NCBI RefSeq assembly: GCF_030407765.1
Contig: NZ_JASDCU010000008.1
Coordinates: 1 to 64,000, forward strand
DNA length: 64,000 nucleotides
DNA from: Microbacterium sp. APC 3901
GTDB taxonomy: Bacteria > Actinomycetota > Actinomycetes > Actinomycetales > Microbacteriaceae
Direction of reading: 5' to 3'
Shown here: positions 53,484 to 61,643 of the stretch, piece after piece
How positions within the stretch are numbered: the first letter of the stretch is position 1
Layout of the letters: the number at the start of each line of letters is the position of its first letter
Notes under the pieces: model-generated
Seen by the model: the letters and a program-made list of their open reading frames with translations, nothing else
Database searches by the model: none
Told to the model about the DNA's origin: nothing
Program-made: the position numbers and the translations under genes

Positions 53484-54797
53484 TCAGAACGCGCGCAGAT
53501 TGGCCTGCAGCCCACCGCCGACATACTCGCGTCGCAGTACGCCACGGCGCCGCAGCACGGGCACGAGCTCGTCGAGCGTGCGGTGCAGCGTTACGGGGTG
53601 GAAGTCGCCCCAGAGCAGCACGCCGTCGTTGCCCCATTCGCCGAGTTCCTCGATGAGATCGGCGAACTCCTCGGCGGTCCCGACGAAGCCCGAGCGGTCG
53701 GCGATTCGCCCCGCGCGGGCGAGGGCCGTGAGGTGGGCGCGCAGGGGAGCGTCCTGCCCACGGTCGCCGATCAGACGCTGGATGCTGCCGCGTGAGACAT
53801 GCTCTCCGAAGATCGACACGTCGAGCGGTCGGTCGAGGTCGAGCGCGGTGAGGTCGGTCTCGAGGTCACTGGACTGCTTTCGAGCGATCTGCACGAGGGC
53901 CGCGTCGTCGGGATGCGCGGATGTAGCGACGATGCGGTCTGCTTCCTCGGCGGACGACGTGATCACGGGCTGGATCGCGAACAGGATCTTGATGTCGGCA
54001 GCCGAACGCCCCGCCGCGATCGCCGCGTCGTGGATCTTCGCACGGTACGCACGCACGGACGCCTCGTCGAGCGGAGCGAGGGCGAGTTGGACATCGGAGT
54101 TGACCCCGGCGAATCCGAGGCCGCGACCCGAGCCGCCGGGGGAGACGATAGCGGGCTCCCCATCTGTGAAAGGCACGGCGTTCAAGGGGCCGTCGAACGC
54201 GAAGTGCTCGCCGCGATGCCGCACGGTGCTCAGCTTCGACCCGTCCGCGAACACGTCGGCCCTGCGGTCGCCGACCAGCGCTCCGTCGCCCCAGCTGCGC
54301 CAGAGCGAGCGGATCCCTGAGAGCCATTCCTCGGCCCGGTCGTAAGCGGCGTCGTGTCCGAGCTGCGCCGCGGCTGAGAAATGACGCGCGCTGCCTGTGT
54401 CGGTCACCACGTTGAGTCCGAGACGGTGGTTGCTGAGGTGCTGAAGCGTCGAGAACTGCCGCGCCGCCGTGTAGGGAAGGTACGCCGCGGGGTTCACCGT
54501 GGGCACGACGCCGAGGTGGCGCGTCGCCTGGAACAGATACGGAGCGAGAAGCAGCGGGTCGTGCTTGGGGCCTCCGAAGGCATGGCGCACACGGAGGTCG
54601 ATCGTGTCCGGCGAGCCGAGAGATGGCGCGTCCTCGATGATGACGAGGTCGAAGCCGGCCTGCTCGAGTGTTCGAGCCGCCTCCTGATAGATCTCGGGAC
54701 GTGTCCAGTCGTAGTCCCAGTCGAGAGAGGGATACCCCCACCCCTGGGGGCCGAAACCGCGGGCGAGGAACCAGCCGAAGTGCTGGAGGCTGCTCAT
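53484..54797 (-). CDS. LLM-class flavin-dependent monooxygenase (NtaA/SnaA/DszA group)
   Basis: A 437-residue (beta/alpha)8 bacterial-luciferase-like monooxygenase of the FMNH2-dependent NtaA/SnaA/DszA branch. Family marks are Gly-Trp-Gly-Tyr-Pro near residue 20, a Glu-Asp-Ala segment near 50, Asn-His-Arg-Leu-Gly-Leu-Asn-Val-Val-Thr-Asp (substrate loop) and Pro-Ala-Ile-Val-Ser-Pro-Gly-Gly-Ser. These enzymes open organosulfur, chelator or N-oxide substrates. It overlaps metY by 4 nt, so it is made together with a sulfide-using enzyme, which favours a desulfurisation role. A flavin reductase partner is not nearby. Confidence 0.86.
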   Translation of the reverse strand: MSSLQHFGWFLARGFGPQGWGYPSLDWDYDWTRPEIYQEAARTLEQAGFDLVIIEDAPSLGSPDTIDLRVRHAFGGPKHDPLLLAPYLFQATRHLGVVPTVNPAAYLPYTAARQFSTLQHLSNHRLGLNVVTDTGSARHFSAAAQLGHDAAYDRAEEWLSGIRSLWRSWGDGALVGDRRADVFADGSKLSTVRHRGEHFAFDGPLNAVPFTDGEPAIVSPGGSGRGLGFAGVNSDVQLALAPLDEASVRAYRAKIHDAAIAAGRSAADIKILFAIQPVITSSAEEADRIVATSAHPDDAALVQIARKQSSDLETDLTALDLDRPLDVSIFGEHVSRGSIQRLIGDRGQDAPLRAHLTALARAGRIADRSGFVGTAEEFADLIEELGEWGNDGVLLWGDFHPVTLHRTLDELVPVLRRRGVLRREYVGGGLQANLRAF

Positions 54798-56089
54798 GCG
54801 ACGGCCTCTCGGGCCGGCTCGAGCACCCGAGCGAGGTCGGCTATGAGGTCGGAGACGTCTTCGATGCCGACCGACAGCCGAAGGGTTCCCGGGTGCACAC
54901 CGAGCAGGTCGCGCTCTTCGGGCGTCCTGTGCGAGTGGCTGGTGGTGGCGGGATGCAGCACCAGCGAGCGCACATCGCCGATGTGGGTCATGTGTGTGAA
55001 GACCTCGACGCTCTCGACGAAGTGCCGTGCCGCGTCGATGCCCCCGCGGAGGGTGAACGTGAAGATCGATCCGTACCCGCCACGCAGATACCGCTGCGCG
55101 AGCTCGTGATCGGGGTGGCTCTCGAGGCCCACGTGATCGACGCGCTCGACTCCCTCGTTCGCGGCCAGCCAGCGGGCCACCTCGAGAGCGTTCCGCGACT
55201 GGCGCTCGACTCGGAGGCCCAGAGTCTCGGCCCCCTGTCCGATCAGGAACGCGTTGAGAGGAGACGGGGAGGCGCCGAAGCGGGGCGCCACCGATTCGCG
55301 GGCGTAGGCGATCCGAGCGTTGCCGCCATGGCGGGAGAACACGCTCGGGAAGCCCCCGCGCCCGGGGAGCACCAGATGCGGAGCATTGTGGCCGGCCTTC
55401 TCGGCGTCGAAACGACCGTCATCGAGGATCACACCGCCGAGCACCGACCCGTGACCTGCGAGGAACTTCGATGCGGAGTGCACGACCATGGCGGCGCCGT
55501 GTTCGATCGGACGCAGCAGGAACGGGGTCGCGAGCGTGTTGTCGACGATGAGCGGGATCGCGAACTCATCCGCGACCGCGCTCACGGTGGCGATGTCGAG
55601 GATGTCGTTCCGCGCGTTCGCGATCGACTCCGCGAACAGAGCGCGCGTCGTGGGGCGGATCGCATCGCGCCATGCCCCCGGGTCCGCGATCTCATCGATG
55701 AACGTCGTCTCGATGCCGAGGCGCGCGAGGTTGTCGATCAGGAGTCCCCGGGTGCCCTCATAGATGTGAGTCGAGGACACGATGTGGTCTCCGGCCCCGG
55801 CCACGGTCAGCAGCGCCGTGACGACCGCGGCCTGACCGCTCGCGACGAGTACCGCCTCGGCGGCCGATTCGAGCGAGGCGAGCTGCCGTTCGACGGCGCT
55901 CACCGTCGGGTTGCCCGTGCGGGTGTAGCCGAAGCCCGCGCCTGTGCCGAAATGGTCGGCGGCGTGATCGAAGTCGTCGAACTCGAAGCCCGCGGTCAGA
56001 TAGATCGGCGTCGCCCTCGACGAGGCGGCGCCCTGATTCCGGGCGCTGTGGACCGCTCTGGTGGCGAAGCCGGTCGTGTCGTCGGTCAT
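54794..56089 (-). CDS. metY: O-acetylhomoserine sulfhydrylase
   Basis: A 431-residue PLP enzyme of the Cys/Met-metabolism family that forms homocysteine from O-acetylhomoserine and sulfide. The PLP lysine lies in Ser-Ala-Ser-Lys-Phe-Leu-Ala-Gly-His-Gly; the start has Thr-Arg-Ala-Val-His-Ser and Pro-Ile-Tyr-Leu-Thr-Ala-Gly-Phe. The length (over 420) separates MetY from MetB. The ATG at 56089 is preceded by GAGAGG. The partner LLM monooxygenase could supply sulfite or sulfide from organosulfur compounds. Confidence 0.92.
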   Translation of the reverse strand: MTDDTTGFATRAVHSARNQGAASSRATPIYLTAGFEFDDFDHAADHFGTGAGFGYTRTGNPTVSAVERQLASLESAAEAVLVASGQAAVVTALLTVAGAGDHIVSSTHIYEGTRGLLIDNLARLGIETTFIDEIADPGAWRDAIRPTTRALFAESIANARNDILDIATVSAVADEFAIPLIVDNTLATPFLLRPIEHGAAMVVHSASKFLAGHGSVLGGVILDDGRFDAEKAGHNAPHLVLPGRGGFPSVFSRHGGNARIAYARESVAPRFGASPSPLNAFLIGQGAETLGLRVERQSRNALEVARWLAANEGVERVDHVGLESHPDHELAQRYLRGGYGSIFTFTLRGGIDAARHFVESVEVFTHMTHIGDVRSLVLHPATTSHSHRTPEERDLLGVHPGTLRLSVGIEDVSDLIADLARVLEPAREAVA

Positions 56090-56113
56090 GCGGATCCCTC
56101 TCGAAGGTGCGGG

Positions 56114-56129
56114 TGACAGTAGCGTGTCA
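56114..56129. promoter_or_regulatory. Small inverted repeat upstream of metY
   Basis: TGACA-N6-TGTCA, 24 nt upstream of the metY ATG. The 5-6-5 layout resembles TetR-type sulfur-regulator sites such as McbR (TAGAC-N6-GTCTA), but the sequence differs and the arms are short, so this is only a candidate. On the minus strand TACTGT within it could be a -10 box. Confidence 0.35.
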
Positions 56130-56158
56130 TGCGGCGACTCCGGTCCATGAAGCGGTGG

Positions 56159-56235
56159 TAATCTGACGTCATGCGGATCGTGCTCCTCCTTAGCGGCCGC
56201 GACGAGACCTCGTTCTGAGCCCGTCCTCGTCGCGG
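56159..56235 (+). promoter_or_regulatory. leuC leader with attenuator-like hairpins
   Basis: A -10 box TAATCT (56159-56164) stands 6 nt before a short ORF. Behind it, CCGCGACGAG (56197-56206) and CTCGTCGCGG (56226-56235) form a perfect 10-bp stem, while ACGAG (56202-56206) can pair alternatively with CTCGT (56209-56213). Two exclusive foldings next to a Leu-rich leader are the hallmark of ribosome-mediated attenuation. No T run follows, so it might act on translation or through Rho. Confidence 0.6.
56171..56218 (+). CDS. Leader peptide of leuCD
   Basis: A 15-codon ORF, [15 protein letters not shown], starting where transcription is expected to start (leaderless). Three successive Leu codons (CTC CTC CTT), preceded by Ile and Val, would stall ribosomes when branched-chain aminoacyl-tRNAs run low. 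The stop lies in the hairpin region, 58 nt ahead of leuC. Confidence 0.65.
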   Translation: MRIVLLLSGRDETSF

Positions 56236-56276
56236 AGTCCATCGTGGGCCGAACCGCCAGCTTCAGGAGAGACGCA

Positions 56277-57728
56277 ATGAACACCGCCGCAGCAGACACC
56301 GCTCCCGCACGTCCCAGGACCCTCGCTGAGAAGGTCTGGGACGACCACCTCGTCGTCAAGGGTGAGAACGGCGAGCCGGACCTCATCTACATCGACCTGC
56401 ACCTGGTGCACGAGGTCACGAGCCCTCAGGCATTCGACGGACTGCGAGCGGAGGGCCGTCCGCTGCGCCGCCTCGACCTGACGATCGCCACCGAAGACCA
56501 CAACACGCCCACGTGGGACATCGACAAGCCGATCGCCGACCTCACGAGCCGCACTCAGATCGAGACACTGCGCCGCAACGCCGCCGAGTTCGGCGTGCGT
56601 CTGCACTCCCTGGGCGATGCCGAGCAGGGCATCGTGCATGTCGTGGGTCCGCAGCTCGGGCTGACCATGCCCGGAATCACCGTGGTCTGCGGAGATTCCC
56701 ACACATCGACGCACGGTGCTTTCGGAGCCATGGCATTCGGCATCGGCACGAGCGAGGTCGAACACGTCATGGCGACCCAGACGCTTCCGCTCAAGCCCTT
56801 CAAGACGATGGCGATCACCGTCGACGGCACGCTGCGCCCCGGAGTCACCGCGAAGGACATCATCCTCGCCGTCATCGCGAAGATCACGACCGGCGGCGGT
56901 CAGGGCTACGTCCTGGAGTTCCGCGGCAGCGCCATCCGCGCGCTGTCGATGGAGGGCCGGATGACCATCTGCAACATGTCGATCGAGGCGGGCGCCCGAG
57001 CGGGCATGGTCGCTCCTGACGAGACGACCTTCGATTATCTGAAGGGTCGTCCGCATGCTCCCCAGGGGCAGGATTGGGATGACGCCGTCGCCTACTGGCG
57101 CACGCTCCCGACAGACGAGGGCGCGACGTTCGACGCCGAGGTCTTCATCGACGCCGACGAGCTCGAGCCCTTCGTGACCTGGGGGACCAATCCCGGTCAG
57201 GGCAGCTCGCTGTCAGCAGCGGTTCCGGACCCCGCGCAGATCGCCGATGCCAACGAGCGCGCCGCCGCAGAGCGCGCGCTCGAGTACATGGATCTGACTC
57301 CTGGTACGCCGCTCAAAGAGGTGCCGGTCGACGCCGTCTTCATGGGGTCGTGCACGAACAGCCGCATCGAGGATCTCCGTGCGTTCGCGTCGATCATCGA
57401 AGGCAAGAAGAAGGCCGACGGCGTCCGCGTCATGGTCGTGCCCGGTTCTGCCCGCGTGCGGCTGGAGGCTGAGGCCGAAGGCCTCGACCGGATCATCAAG
57501 GACTTCGGCGCAGAGTGGCGCTTCGCTGGCTGCTCGATGTGCCTCGGGATGAACCCCGATCAGCTCGCACCGGGAGAGCGGTGCGCATCGACGTCGAACC
57601 GCAACTTCGAGGGTCGGCAGGGCAAAGGCGGTCGCACGCACCTGGTGTCGCCGCTCGTGGCCGCAGCCACCGCGATCCGCGGCACGCTGTCGAGTCCGAG
57701 CGACCTGAACGAGATGGCGGAGGTCTGA
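56277..57728 (+). CDS. leuC: 3-isopropylmalate dehydratase, large subunit
   Basis: A 483-residue aconitase-fold subunit holding the 4Fe-4S cluster. The cluster cysteines are in Gly-Ser-Cys-Thr-Asn-Ser-Arg and [17 protein letters not shown] and the His in Asp-His-Asn-Thr-Pro are also conserved. It isomerises 2- to 3-isopropylmalate in leucine synthesis. AGGAGA precedes the ATG at 56277. leuD follows after 2 nt. Expression is probably attenuated by leucine through the leader upstream. Confidence 0.96.
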   Translation: MNTAAADTAPARPRTLAEKVWDDHLVVKGENGEPDLIYIDLHLVHEVTSPQAFDGLRAEGRPLRRLDLTIATEDHNTPTWDIDKPIADLTSRTQIETLRRNAAEFGVRLHSLGDAEQGIVHVVGPQLGLTMPGITVVCGDSHTSTHGAFGAMAFGIGTSEVEHVMATQTLPLKPFKTMAITVDGTLRPGVTAKDIILAVIAKITTGGGQGYVLEFRGSAIRALSMEGRMTICNMSIEAGARAGMVAPDETTFDYLKGRPHAPQGQDWDDAVAYWRTLPTDEGATFDAEVFIDADELEPFVTWGTNPGQGSSLSAAVPDPAQIADANERAAAERALEYMDLTPGTPLKEVPVDAVFMGSCTNSRIEDLRAFASIIEGKKKADGVRVMVVPGSARVRLEAEAEGLDRIIKDFGAEWRFAGCSMCLGMNPDQLAPGERCASTSNRNFEGRQGKGGRTHLVSPLVAAATAIRGTLSSPSDLNEMAEV

Positions 57729-57730
57729 CC

Positions 57731-58327
57731 ATGGAGAAGTTCATCACGCACACAGGTATCGCCGCGCCGTTGAAGCGTTCGAACGTCGACACCGACCAGA
57801 TCATCCCGGCCGTGTTCCTCAAACGCGTCACCAAGACCGGTTTCGAGGACGCGCTGTTCCACGGCTGGCGCCAGGATCCTGATTTCGTTCTCAATCAGCC
57901 CGCGTTTCGCGGAGCGTCGGTGCTCGTCGCCGGACCGGATTTCGGTACCGGATCCAGCCGAGAGCACGCGGTGTGGGCCCTGCGCGACTTCGGGTTCGCT
58001 GTCGTCCTCAGCCCGCGCTTCGCCGACATCTTCCGAGGCAACTCGGGCAAGCAGGGGCTCCTCGCTGCGACCATCTCCGAAGAGGATCTCGAGCGGATCT
58101 GGGCTGAGATCGACCGGAATCCCGGGGCGTCCATCACGGTGGACCTCGAGGCGCGGGTGGCGGCGATCGGTGAGATCCAGGCTGACCTCGGGATCGACGA
58201 TTACACTAGATGGCGGCTCCTTGAAGGGCTCGATGACATCGGGCTCACGCTGCGCAACGAAGACAAGATCGCGCAGTTCGAGGCCCGTCGCGAGTCGTGG
58301 CGGCCCCGGACCCTTCCCGTTCAGTGA
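57731..58327 (+). CDS. leuD: 3-isopropylmalate dehydratase, small subunit
   Basis: A 198-residue swivel-domain subunit that completes the LeuC active site. Diagnostic segments are [27 protein letters not shown] and Phe-Arg-Gly-Asn. Normal length. It is the last leu gene here; a terminator-like hairpin separates it from murA. Confidence 0.96.
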   Translation: MEKFITHTGIAAPLKRSNVDTDQIIPAVFLKRVTKTGFEDALFHGWRQDPDFVLNQPAFRGASVLVAGPDFGTGSSREHAVWALRDFGFAVVLSPRFADIFRGNSGKQGLLAATISEEDLERIWAEIDRNPGASITVDLEARVAAIGEIQADLGIDDYTRWRLLEGLDDIGLTLRNEDKIAQFEARRESWRPRTLPVQ

Positions 58328-58331
58328 ACGG

Positions 58332-58364
58332 CGGGGCGGGGGAGCCGAGGGCGACCCCGCCCCG
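58332..58364 (+). terminator. Hairpin between leuD and murA (terminator or attenuator)
   Basis: CGGGGCGGGG (58332-58341) pairs with CCCCGCCCCG (58355-58364), 13-nt loop, tail ATTTCCTTG. It begins 4 nt after the leuD stop, so it probably ends the leu transcript and leaves murA to its own or read-through supply. Confidence 0.65.
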
Positions 58365-58391
58365 ATTTCCTTGAATGAAGTGAGGCTCCGA

Positions 58392-59759
58392 ATGACGACA
58401 CCTGTGCGCGACGCTCTTGCGGACGGAGTCCCCCCACTCACCGGTGATGTCCTCGCCATTCGTGGAGGCCGCCCGTTGCGCGGCCGCGTCGACGTCAAGG
58501 GTGCGAAGAACCTCGCCACCAAGGCGATGGTCGCCTCCCTTCTCGGCGAGACCGTCAGCGTGCTGCGCGACGTCCCCGCCATCAGCGACGTGGCCGTCGT
58601 GCGCTCGCTGCTCGAGGTGCACGGAGTCCGGGTGTCGGACGGTGATGAGCCGGGTGCGCTCGTCTTCGATCCGAGCGATGTCGAATCGGCGCACTTCGAG
58701 GAGATCGACGCGCATGCCGGAGCCTCTCGCATCCCGATCCTGTTCTGCGGGCCTCTCCTGCACCGTCTCGGTCAGGCGTTCATCCCCGACCTCGGCGGAT
58801 GCCGTATCGGCGATCGCCCCATCGACTTCCACCTGGACGCGCTCCGCAAGTTCGGTGCGATCGTCGAGAAGCTGCCGAGCGGCATCCGTCTCTCCACCGG
58901 CGGCACGCGTCTGCACGGTGCCAACATCCACCTGCCCTACCCGAGCGTCGGGGCCACCGAGCAGGTGCTGCTGACCGCGGTTCGCGCCGAGGGGACGACC
59001 GAGCTGCGCAATGCGGCCATCGAGCCCGAGATCATGGATCTGATCGCCGTGCTGCAGAAGATGGGCGCGATCATCTCGTATGAGCCGAACCGCGTCATCC
59101 TCATCGAGGGCGTCGAGACTCTGCGCGGCTACGATCACCGGTCGATCTTCGACCGCAACGAGGCGGCCTCCTGGGCATCCGCGGCGCTGGCCACCGACGG
59201 CGAGATCTTCGTCGGGGGAGCCAAGCAGCAGGAGATGCTCACCTTCCTCAACATCTTCCGCAAGGCGGGCGGATGGTTCGACATCAAGGAGGACGGCATC
59301 CTCTTCCGTCGCGACGGCGAGCTGAAGCCCGTCGTCGTCGAGACCGACGTGCACCCCGGATTCATGACCGACTGGCAGCAGCCGCTCGTCGTGGCGCTGA
59401 CGCAGGCGAACGGCCGTTCGGTCGTGCATGAGACCGTCTACGAGAACCGTCTCGGCTTCACCGATGCGCTCGTCAAGATGGGTGCCGACATCGTCGTGCA
59501 CCCCCGTGGACTGCAGGACGGGCCCCGTCGTGTTCCGCGCCGTGATCTCGAGCAGGCCGCGGTCATCACCGGCCCGACGCCGCTGCATGCTGCGGACATC
59601 GTCGTTCCCGACCTGCGCGGCGGGTACAGCCACGTCATCGCGGCGCTGACCGCGGAGGGCGAGTCGAGGGTGTCCGGAGTGGACATCCTCAGCCGTGGCT
59701 ACGAGAAGTTCCTCGCCAAGCTCGACGCTGTGGGCGCCGACTTCGACGTCATCCGGTGA
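58392..59759 (+). CDS. murA: UDP-N-acetylglucosamine 1-carboxyvinyltransferase
   Basis: A 455-residue EPT-fold enzyme that adds enolpyruvate to UDP-GlcNAc, the first committed step of peptidoglycan synthesis. The reactive Cys (fosfomycin target) is present as Cys137 in Leu-Gly-Gly-Cys-Arg-Ile-Gly, and Lys-Gly-Ala-Lys-Asn is near residue 38. The loop Arg-Gly-Leu-Gln-Asp-Gly-Pro-Arg-Arg is longer than in E. coli. The GTGA overlap with plsC makes the two co-translated. An extra ~12 residues before the first domain are low-complexity. Confidence 0.95.
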   Translation: MTTPVRDALADGVPPLTGDVLAIRGGRPLRGRVDVKGAKNLATKAMVASLLGETVSVLRDVPAISDVAVVRSLLEVHGVRVSDGDEPGALVFDPSDVESAHFEEIDAHAGASRIPILFCGPLLHRLGQAFIPDLGGCRIGDRPIDFHLDALRKFGAIVEKLPSGIRLSTGGTRLHGANIHLPYPSVGATEQVLLTAVRAEGTTELRNAAIEPEIMDLIAVLQKMGAIISYEPNRVILIEGVETLRGYDHRSIFDRNEAASWASAALATDGEIFVGGAKQQEMLTFLNIFRKAGGWFDIKEDGILFRRDGELKPVVVETDVHPGFMTDWQQPLVVALTQANGRSVVHETVYENRLGFTDALVKMGADIVVHPRGLQDGPRRVPRRDLEQAAVITGPTPLHAADIVVPDLRGGYSHVIAALTAEGESRVSGVDILSRGYEKFLAKLDAVGADFDVIR

Positions 59760-60520
59760 CCCGGATGGGTTCCCGATCACGCGAGACGACGCGTCCCAGC
59801 ATCTTCTGGCCGCTCGCGGCGATCGCCGTGCCGTTGATCTCGCTGCTCGCCAAGGTGCGTATCACCGGCGCTGAGAAGCTCCCTCGTGAGGGGGCCTACG
59901 TCCTGGCTCCCAACCACTACTCGGAGTTCGATCCGCTCATCGTGGCACTCGCGGTGTGGCGGATCGGACGCGCGCCCCGGTTCATGGCCAAGGAGAGCCT
60001 GTTCAAGGTTCCTGTGCTCGGCTGGATCCTGCGTCGCACGGGGATGATCCCCGTGGCTCGTTCGTCGTCGGCATCGGCCGCGAAGCAGACGTTGAAGCAG
60101 TCCGCCGAGCTGGTCGAGCACGGACGCGGGGTGATCGTGTATCCCGAGGGGACCCTGACGCGCGATCCCGACATGTGGCCGATGCGCGGCAAATCAGGCG
60201 CTGTGCGCCTGGCTCTGACTGACGGCCTCCCGTTGATCCCGATGGCCCAATGGGGCACCCAGGAGATCATGGGGCGGTATCAGAAGGGTCTGAGTCTGTG
60301 GCCGCTGCGCAAGCGTGTGGACGTCATCATCGGCGACCCGGTCGACGTGTCGGACCTGCGTGGTCGTGCGGGCGAGAGCGCGGCACTGAATGACGCCACC
60401 GACCGGCTGATGAATGCGATCACCGCGTTGCTCGAAGAGCTGCGTGGTGAGAAGGCGCCGGCTGAACGCTGGAACCCCGCCTCGCACGGACAGAAGGAGA
60501 CGGGTCGCCTTGACTCCTAA
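59756..60520 (+). CDS. plsC: 1-acyl-sn-glycerol-3-phosphate acyltransferase
   Basis: A 254-residue PlsC-family acyltransferase for phosphatidic-acid synthesis. The catalytic motif Asn-His-Tyr-Ser-Glu-Phe-Asp (NHX4D type) and the later Tyr-Pro-Glu-Gly-Thr are intact; one N-terminal helix (about residues 15-32) anchors it to the membrane. The GTG at 59756 overlaps the murA stop; an ATG at 59765 is possible. gpsA begins inside its 3' end, so glycerol-3-phosphate supply and acylation are coupled. Confidence 0.93.
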   Translation: MTRMGSRSRETTRPSIFWPLAAIAVPLISLLAKVRITGAEKLPREGAYVLAPNHYSEFDPLIVALAVWRIGRAPRFMAKESLFKVPVLGWILRRTGMIPVARSSSASAAKQTLKQSAELVEHGRGVIVYPEGTLTRDPDMWPMRGKSGAVRLALTDGLPLIPMAQWGTQEIMGRYQKGLSLWPLRKRVDVIIGDPVDVSDLRGRAGESAALNDATDRLMNAITALLEELRGEKAPAERWNPASHGQKETGRLDS

Positions 60521-61643
60521 GCGCAACATGCCCGCCGGCCCCCGGGTCGCCGTCATCGGCGCAGGCAGCTGGGGCACCACGTTCGGGAAGATCCTCGCCG
60601 ACGGCGGTGCGCAGGTCACGATGTGGGCTCGCCGTGCCGAACTCGCGCACGAGATCGACGAGGCCAAGCGCAACTCGCGCTATCTGCCCGGCATCAACCT
60701 GCCGCGCACGATGGCGGCGACGCACGAGCTGGCGATCGCACTGCGTGATGTCGACCAGGTGTACCTCTCGGTGCCGAGCCAGTCGCTGCGCGAGAACCTC
60801 AAGGCGTTGCGACCGCTGCTGTCGGACAACGACGCGAAGATCGTCAGCCTGATGAAGGGCGTCGAGCGAACGACGGGTCTCAGGATGAGCCAGGTCATCG
60901 AGCAGGAGCTGCGGTGCGATCCCGATCGCATCGCCGTCGCCTCCGGCCCGAACCTCGCGCTCGAGATCGCCCGTGAGCAGCCGACGGCCGCCGTGATCTC
61001 CTCGCGCAGCCAGGAGACGGCCGAGGAGGTCGCCCGCGCGGCACGCAACTCGTACTTCCGGACTTTCGTGAACACCGATGTGATCGGCACGGAGTTCGGG
61101 GGAGTGCTGAAGAACCTCATCGCGGTGGCGATCGGCATCGTCGACGGCGTCGGGTACGGCGAGAACACCAAGGCGTCGATCATCACGCGCGGACTCGTCG
61201 AGATGACCGACTTCGCTGTCGCGAACGGCGCGCACCCCGAGACGCTTCAGGGGCTCGCCGGCCTGGGAGACCTCATCGCGACGTGCCAGTCTCCGCTGAG
61301 CCGCAACAACACGGCCGGGCGCCTGCTCGGCCAGGGATACAGCTTCCAGGACGTCGTCAAGCAGATGCAGCAGACTGCCGAGGGCCTCGCGTCCGTCGCG
61401 CCGGTGCTGCAGCTCGCGCGCGAGTCCGATGTGCACATGCCCATCGTCGAGCAGGTGAAGATGGTGCTCGACGGCAAGATGAACCCGCGCGACATCGCAC
61501 CCCACCTGACGACGGACGACGACACCCCGCAGGGTGAGAGGACCAACCATGGACAAGCAGACGGTGGTGGTGCTCTTCGGAGGGCGCTCCAGCGAGCATT
61601 CGATCAGTTCCGCAACGGCGGGCGGAGTGCTGGGCGCGATTGA
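60510..61643 (+). CDS. gpsA: Glycerol-3-phosphate dehydrogenase [NAD(P)+]
   Basis: A 377-residue enzyme that makes sn-glycerol-3-phosphate for lipids. The NAD motif is Val-Ile-Gly-Ala-Gly-Ser-Trp-Gly-Thr-Thr; the catalytic Lys is in Gly-Val-Leu-Lys-Asn-Leu-Ile-Ala, and Gly-Leu-Gly-Asp-Leu-Ile-Ala-Thr-Cys is typical. The TTG at 60510 is preferred (GAAGGAGA upstream); an ATG at 60528 has no ribosome site. The reading frame runs ~95 nt into ddl, giving a Gly/Arg-rich tail not seen in typical GpsA (usual length about 330-345). The natural stop may have been lost. Confidence 0.93.
   Translation: MTPKRNMPAGPRVAVIGAGSWGTTFGKILADGGAQVTMWARRAELAHEIDEAKRNSRYLPGINLPRTMAATHELAIALRDVDQVYLSVPSQSLRENLKALRPLLSDNDAKIVSLMKGVERTTGLRMSQVIEQELRCDPDRIAVASGPNLALEIAREQPTAAVISSRSQETAEEVARAARNSYFRTFVNTDVIGTEFGGVLKNLIAVAIGIVDGVGYGENTKASIITRGLVEMTDFAVANGAHPETLQGLAGLGDLIATCQSPLSRNNTAGRLLGQGYSFQDVVKQMQQTAEGLASVAPVLQLARESDVHMPIVEQVKMVLDGKMNPRDIAPHLTTDDDTPQGERTNHGQADGGGALRRALQRAFDQFRNGGRSAGRD

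Noticed and set aside
56114..56129. Calling the metY repeat an McbR site
   Set aside because: The 5-6-5 layout matches but the bases differ from the known site; kept only as a low-confidence inverted repeat.
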